In this document: positions 61,070 to 64,000 of the stretch, in pieces
Position numbering within the stretch: position 1 is the stretch's first letter
How the letters are laid out: every line of letters begins with the position of its first letter
NCBI GenBank assembly: GCA_030442055.1
Contig: JAUJEB010000001.1
Coordinates: forward strand, 2,976,001 to 3,040,000
Source: Agaribacillus aureus
GTDB taxonomy: Bacteria; Bacteroidota; Bacteroidia; Cytophagales; Cyclobacteriaceae
Direction of reading: 5' to 3'
Length of the DNA stretch: 64,000 nt
Translations under genes and position numbers: made by a program
The notes under the pieces: generated by a model
What the model was told of the DNA's origin: nothing
The model's input: the letters and a program-made list of their open reading frames with translations, nothing else
The model's database searches: none

Positions 61070-62281
61070 CTAGAACCTTTGAATAGGCCAGTGGTCCTTA
61101 TACCCATCCACCCAGAAATCAGTTGCCAACTCGTCTTCTGAACTCAGGCAACTATCCAGATCCGATTTAATCGATTCTTCATCCATATCCTGACCGATGA
61201 AGACGATTTCATTTTTCCTGTCCCCAAATTTTTTATCCCAGCCAGACTCAATTTGTTGTTGATTTTCTATGAACCCTGCATACCTCACGCGCGCCTCAAA
61301 AGGCATGCTGCTCCACCATACACCTGCACTATCAGCCCTTAGTGATCCACCAGCCTGCCCCCAGATCAGCGCTTGTTCGGGACGCGAAGCCATCCAAAAT
61401 AGTCCTTTGCTTCGTATAACTGTGTTGGGAAATTTATCTTGAACGTAACTCCAAAACCTTACCGGATCGAATGGCTTTCGGCTTCTATAAACGAATGAGC
61501 TTATTCCATATTCTTCGGTCTCCGGCGTGTGCTCCTCTTTGTTTAACTCTTCCTGCCATCCTGCACTTTGCTCCGCTTCCTCAAAATTAAAAAGGCCGGT
61601 ATTTAAAATTTCTTTTGAACTTACCTTGCTAAATGACGACTCGATAATTTTAGCAGTAGGGTTAAGCTTTTTTATAGTAGATCGAAGAACACCAATGGTT
61701 TCCTCGCTTACCAGATCCGCCTTGTTTAATATAATCACATTGGCAAACTCTACCTGATCGGTTAAAAGGTTCACAATTGTACGATCATCACCTTCCATAT
61801 CTGTCAATTCTCTGTCCATTAACCGCTCATGACTTCCAAAATCTTTGAAAAAATTGAAAGCGTCAACCACCGTTACCATGGTATCAATATAACTGAATTT
61901 GGAAAGGTCAATTCCGTTTTCTTCATCTACAAAGCTGAATGTTTGTGCTACCGGCACGGGCTCACTTATTCCGGTACTTTCAATTAACAAGTAGTCAAAC
62001 TTATTCTCCTTTGCCAATTTCTCTACTTCAACCATGAGGTCTTCTCGCAGTGTACAGCAGATACAACCGTTACTCATCTCCACCAGCTTTTCTTCCGTTC
62101 TGGAGAGTGTGTTTTCGCTTTTTACCAGGTCTGCATCTACATTCACCTCGCTCATGTCATTTACAATCACGGCTACTTTCAGACCTTCTTTATTGTGCAG
62201 TACGTGATTTAAAAGAGTGGTCTTTCCCGCCCCCAGGAATCCGCTAAGTACTGTTACAGGTAATTTTTCTGTCTTAAGCAT
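61070..62281 (-). CDS. CobW/COG0523-family zinc-handling GTPase
   Basis: 403 aa. Walker [10 protein letters not shown] (14-22), the metal-binding CxCC motif Cys73-Ile-Cys75-Cys76 (NGCICCTL), switch region [12 protein letters not shown], and base-recognition NKAD (ILNKADLV). The C-terminal CobW domain (about 265-395; [19 protein letters not shown], then a [17 protein letters not shown] end) fits the ZigA/YciC type. Such GTPases deliver zinc to client enzymes during shortage. No Zur box recognised upstream. Confidence 0.9.
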   Translation of the reverse strand: MLKTEKLPVTVLSGFLGAGKTTLLNHVLHNKEGLKVAVIVNDMSEVNVDADLVKSENTLSRTEEKLVEMSNGCICCTLREDLMVEVEKLAKENKFDYLLIESTGISEPVPVAQTFSFVDEENGIDLSKFSYIDTMVTVVDAFNFFKDFGSHERLMDRELTDMEGDDRTIVNLLTDQVEFANVIILNKADLVSEETIGVLRSTIKKLNPTAKIIESSFSKVSSKEILNTGLFNFEEAEQSAGWQEELNKEEHTPETEEYGISSFVYRSRKPFDPVRFWSYVQDKFPNTVIRSKGLFWMASRPEQALIWGQAGGSLRADSAGVWWSSMPFEARVRYAGFIENQQQIESGWDKKFGDRKNEIVFIGQDMDEESIKSDLDSCLSSEDELATDFWVDGYKDHWPIQRF

Positions 62282-62378
62282 ATTTTTGTTTTAAAGTTTT
62301 ATTCTGGTACAATCAATTTTGGAAACGTCGCTAAAACCTATTTTGCATTTCCAATTCATCAGTGGACCTACGGCTTTA

Positions 62379-62801
62379 TTATCGCATGCCTTTGATGAAC
62401 CGAAGGCTGTTTTTTTCCAAATTTAGTTCCCGGTAAAAACAGGCCTTTCGGTGATTACCTTGCCGGTCAAAAGTGTGGCAAACCCCATTGCCTAGCAATG
62501 TTACCTGATACACAAGTGCGTCCTGATCACAATCTATCAATATGTTATCTACCCTGAGAACATCTCCGGAAGTTTCTCCTTTTGTCCAAAGTTGATTGCG
62601 GGATGTGCTCCAGAAGGTAGCCAGGCCAGTTTTTATGGTCTTATGCAGTGCTTCTTCATTTATGGAGGCCAGCATCAGAATTTGTCCGGTGTCTATTTCC
62701 TGTACGGCCACTGGCAGGAGCCCTCCGCGTTTATCAAACTGAGGCGTAAACTGAAGTCCTTCTTCAAGTTCTATGGCTGCATAATTGTTCATCTCGTCCA
62801 T
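62379..62801 (-). CDS. hisI: Phosphoribosyl-AMP cyclohydrolase
   Basis: 140 aa from Met at 62801 (MDEMNNYAAIELEEGL); a start at 62834 adds a poly-Lys stretch and lies deeper in yidD. Motifs: GLLPVAVQEIDTGQILMLASI, TFWSTSRNQLWTKGETSGD, VDNILIDCDQDALVYQV and GVCHTF carry the Zn and Mg ligands. It catalyses the third step of histidine synthesis. No fused HisE domain and no other his gene nearby. Overlaps the end of yidD by about 38 bp. Confidence 0.93.
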   Translation of the reverse strand: MDEMNNYAAIELEEGLQFTPQFDKRGGLLPVAVQEIDTGQILMLASINEEALHKTIKTGLATFWSTSRNQLWTKGETSGDVLRVDNILIDCDQDALVYQVTLLGNGVCHTFDRQGNHRKACFYRELNLEKNSLRFIKGMR

Positions 62802-63033
62802 TTTTTTCTTTTTTTGGAACAGGGTCATATCCATGTGTGCCCCAAGGGTGGCACTTGCAAAGGCGCATCAAGCCCATATACACCCCTTTAGCTACACCCC
62901 ATTCTTGAATAGCCTCCTCCATGTATGCAGAGCAAGTGGGCACATGCCTACATGAGGGTGGAAAGTATGGGGAAATACATAGCTTGTAGAAGCGTATGAC
63001 AACAAAAACCGTATATTCAAGTACTTTTTTCAA
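62764..63033 (-). CDS. yidD: Membrane protein insertion efficiency factor YidD
   Basis: 89 aa. The signature FYKLCISPYFPPSCRHVPTCSAYMEEAI is present in parts RFYKLCISPYFPPSCR and PTCSAYMEEAI, then GLMRLCKCHPWGTHGYDPVP. The family assists YidC in membrane protein insertion. It overlaps hisI, suggesting coupled expression. Confidence 0.95.
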   Translation of the reverse strand: MKKVLEYTVFVVIRFYKLCISPYFPPSCRHVPTCSAYMEEAIQEWGVAKGVYMGLMRLCKCHPWGTHGYDPVPKKEKNGRDEQLCSHRT

Positions 63034-63300
63034 AGTTTAATTGCGTGTTCTAATAGATTTTTTGCCACATTATTGCAAATATAACAGGAAATAATAAATG
63101 CAACAATGTTGCGTTTAATAAAACTCGTAACCAAAAAGTTAAATTGTCTTAGCGCTCCTTTATTCATGTCCACTTTTGTTTGTGACGAACGCCGCAAAAC
63201 CTATTGCTTGGAAGAAACAACAGTGCCGACGGTAGTTCTAATGAGTTCTCGGTTGACCGGGTTAATTATATATTTTATGTGTAACAAGCAACATCAAGGT
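63034..63300. other. AT-rich intergenic stretch
   Basis: A frame at 63106-63351 exists but runs into the repeat and shows no protein-like features, so I do not call it. GCAACAATGTTGC near 63090 is a short palindrome in the yidD promoter region. Confidence 0.3.
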
Positions 63301-63560
63301 TCTTTCTGTTGGTTGTTTTTCCCATTCATTTCCTATCTTTTAAAGAAATAGGAAGCATCCCCCATCATTTTCTCATTGGGAATGGGAAAAAACTGAGAAA
63401 TCAACATGCTTGTGCCCGTATTTTGTCCACACAGGTTAGGGAGCTTTCAAAAACCAGCCTATATAGTCTCTAAACGAAGATTTTTAGCCAAACATACCTA
63501 TCGTGTGGAAAACATTGTTTTGTTGGCGTTGACAAAGTTGGAGGGAAATTCTAATTAAGT
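63301..63560 (+). repeat. Dispersed intergenic repeat, copy B, with an RlmD-tail-like relic
   Basis: Same block order as copy A: AGGAAGCAT, GGGAAAAAACTGAGAAA, AACATGCTTG, TTTTGTCCAC, AGCTTTCAAAAA, TTTTTAGCCAAACAT, TGTGGAAAACATTGTTTTGT. In one frame the end reads FLAKHTYRVENIVLLALTKL, parallel to the copy A tail. Confidence 0.75.
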
Positions 63561-63585
63561 AGATGAATAATTACAGGAAGTATTT

Positions 63586-63629
63586 GCGCAAGTGAAAACT
63601 TGCGCTTATATTAGCAAGTAATTACTTGC
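63586..63629 (+). promoter_or_regulatory. Twin palindromic operator before the ArsR gene
   Basis: GCAAGT-GAAA-ACTTGC (63588-63603, extended to GCGC at both ends) and GCAAGT-AATT-ACTTGC (63614-63629) have identical arms and spacers of the same length; centres are 26 bp apart. The second ends 18 bp before the start codon, typical of autoregulation. Confidence 0.8.
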
Positions 63630-63647
63630 GTATTAAACACAGATTTT

Positions 63648-63974
63648 ATGAGAAGAGATGTATTTCAAGCCATTGCAGACCCCACACGCAGAGATATACT
63701 GGTGTCCCTGACTAAGGAGTCCCGAAATGTTAACACCCTGGCCGATCAGTTTGATATGACCAGGCAGGCGGTTTCGCTACATGTAAAATACCTTCAGGAG
63801 TGTGGTGTGATCGCGATTGAAAAACAAGGACGGGAACGCTACTGTAGCCTGGAGCTGAATAAGCTCAGTGAAGTTTCAGAGTGGTTAGAGCCATTCCGCC
63901 AACTGTGGGAGGGCCGCTTTAAGCAATTGGATATTCTTTTAAAAGACATCAAGTCAAAATCTAAAAACAAATAA
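63648..63974 (+). CDS. ArsR/SmtB-family transcriptional repressor
   Basis: 108 aa. Winged helix with FQAIADPTRRDILVSL, TLADQFDMTRQAVSLHVKYLQECGVI (recognition helix) and a GRERYCSLELNKL wing. No cluster of metal-binding Cys is present, so it is of the metal-independent type that usually precedes an SRPBCC (AHSA1) gene; that next gene starts 6 bp later. Confidence 0.92.
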   Translation: MRRDVFQAIADPTRRDILVSLTKESRNVNTLADQFDMTRQAVSLHVKYLQECGVIAIEKQGRERYCSLELNKLSEVSEWLEPFRQLWEGRFKQLDILLKDIKSKSKNK

Positions 63975-63980
63975 TAAACA

Positions 63981-64000
63981 ATGAACGGAACAAAATTTAA
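63981..64000 (+). CDS. Next gene of the ArsR operon, cut by window end
   Basis: ATG at 63981 opens MNGTKF and runs out of the window. By context (ArsR-like repressor directly before) an SRPBCC/AHSA1-domain protein is expected; the sequence here is too short to confirm. Confidence 0.4.

Noticed and set aside
63106-63351. A + strand frame of 81 codons between yidD and the ArsR gene
   Set aside because: No family resemblance, low-complexity hydrophobic end that falls in the repeat, and no conservation with copy A in the same frame.

Overview
The window looks like a chromosomal segment of a member of the Bacteroidota, most likely a Cytophagales-type gliding bacterium. The signs are a SusC/SusD pair behind an ECF sigma/FecR module, type IX secretion (T9SS) cargo with gliding-motility C-terminal domains, PorP/SprF, a DUF5686 protein, a hybrid two-component regulator with a periplasmic TPR sensor and an AraC output domain, and promoters of the TTG-N19-21-TAnnTTTG type. 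The genus cannot be fixed from sequence reading alone.

Layout. (1) 1-10.7 kb: a polysaccharide-utilisation locus, all on the + strand: ECF sigma factor (cut by the window edge), FecR anti-sigma, SusC transporter with an STN domain, SusD lipoprotein, a secreted GH5 endoglucanase-type enzyme and a glycoside-hydrolase-like lipoprotein. (2) 10.8-19.9 kb: core-type genes: tRNA-Lys, a structured RNA with its own promoter that resembles 6S RNA, a TPR/SH3 membrane protein, an SDR oxidoreductase, a DUF5686 outer-membrane protein, a large T9SS cargo protein and RlmD. (3) 19.9-24 kb: a small defence/toxin segment with AbiEi/AbiEii and a Fic protein whose catalytic His is replaced by Gln, bordered by copies of a dispersed repeat. 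(4) 24-58.7 kb: a large accessory region of surface-protein genes, their regulators and many relics. Eight promoter regions share a paired 8-bp direct repeat spaced exactly 21 bp, lying about 20-21 bp before a TAnnTTTG-like box. Most of these are followed by a long conserved leader with two hairpins, one of them with a compensatory base change. The genes behind them encode beta-propeller, BspA-type LRR and DUF285 proteins with near-identical signal peptides and, where intact, near-identical T9SS C-terminal domains. In the middle sit a hybrid two-component/AraC regulator (the best candidate for the factor that binds these repeats), an orphan AraC output domain, two decayed sensor fragments, a PorP/SprF plus WD40-like pair, and an IbrA/IbrB-like pair. 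(5) 58.7-64 kb: core genes again: DinB-like, cysS, a CobW-family GTPase, hisI, yidD and an ArsR repressor with two identical palindromic operators.

Interpretation. The accessory region reads as an amplifying and decaying array of T9SS surface-protein cassettes under a shared regulator. Promoter, leader, signal peptide, secretion domain and 3' flank are conserved, while the exposed middle varies. Relics of a PorP-like start codon behind three of the surface-protein genes suggest that the ancestral unit was a surface protein followed by its SprF-like partner.
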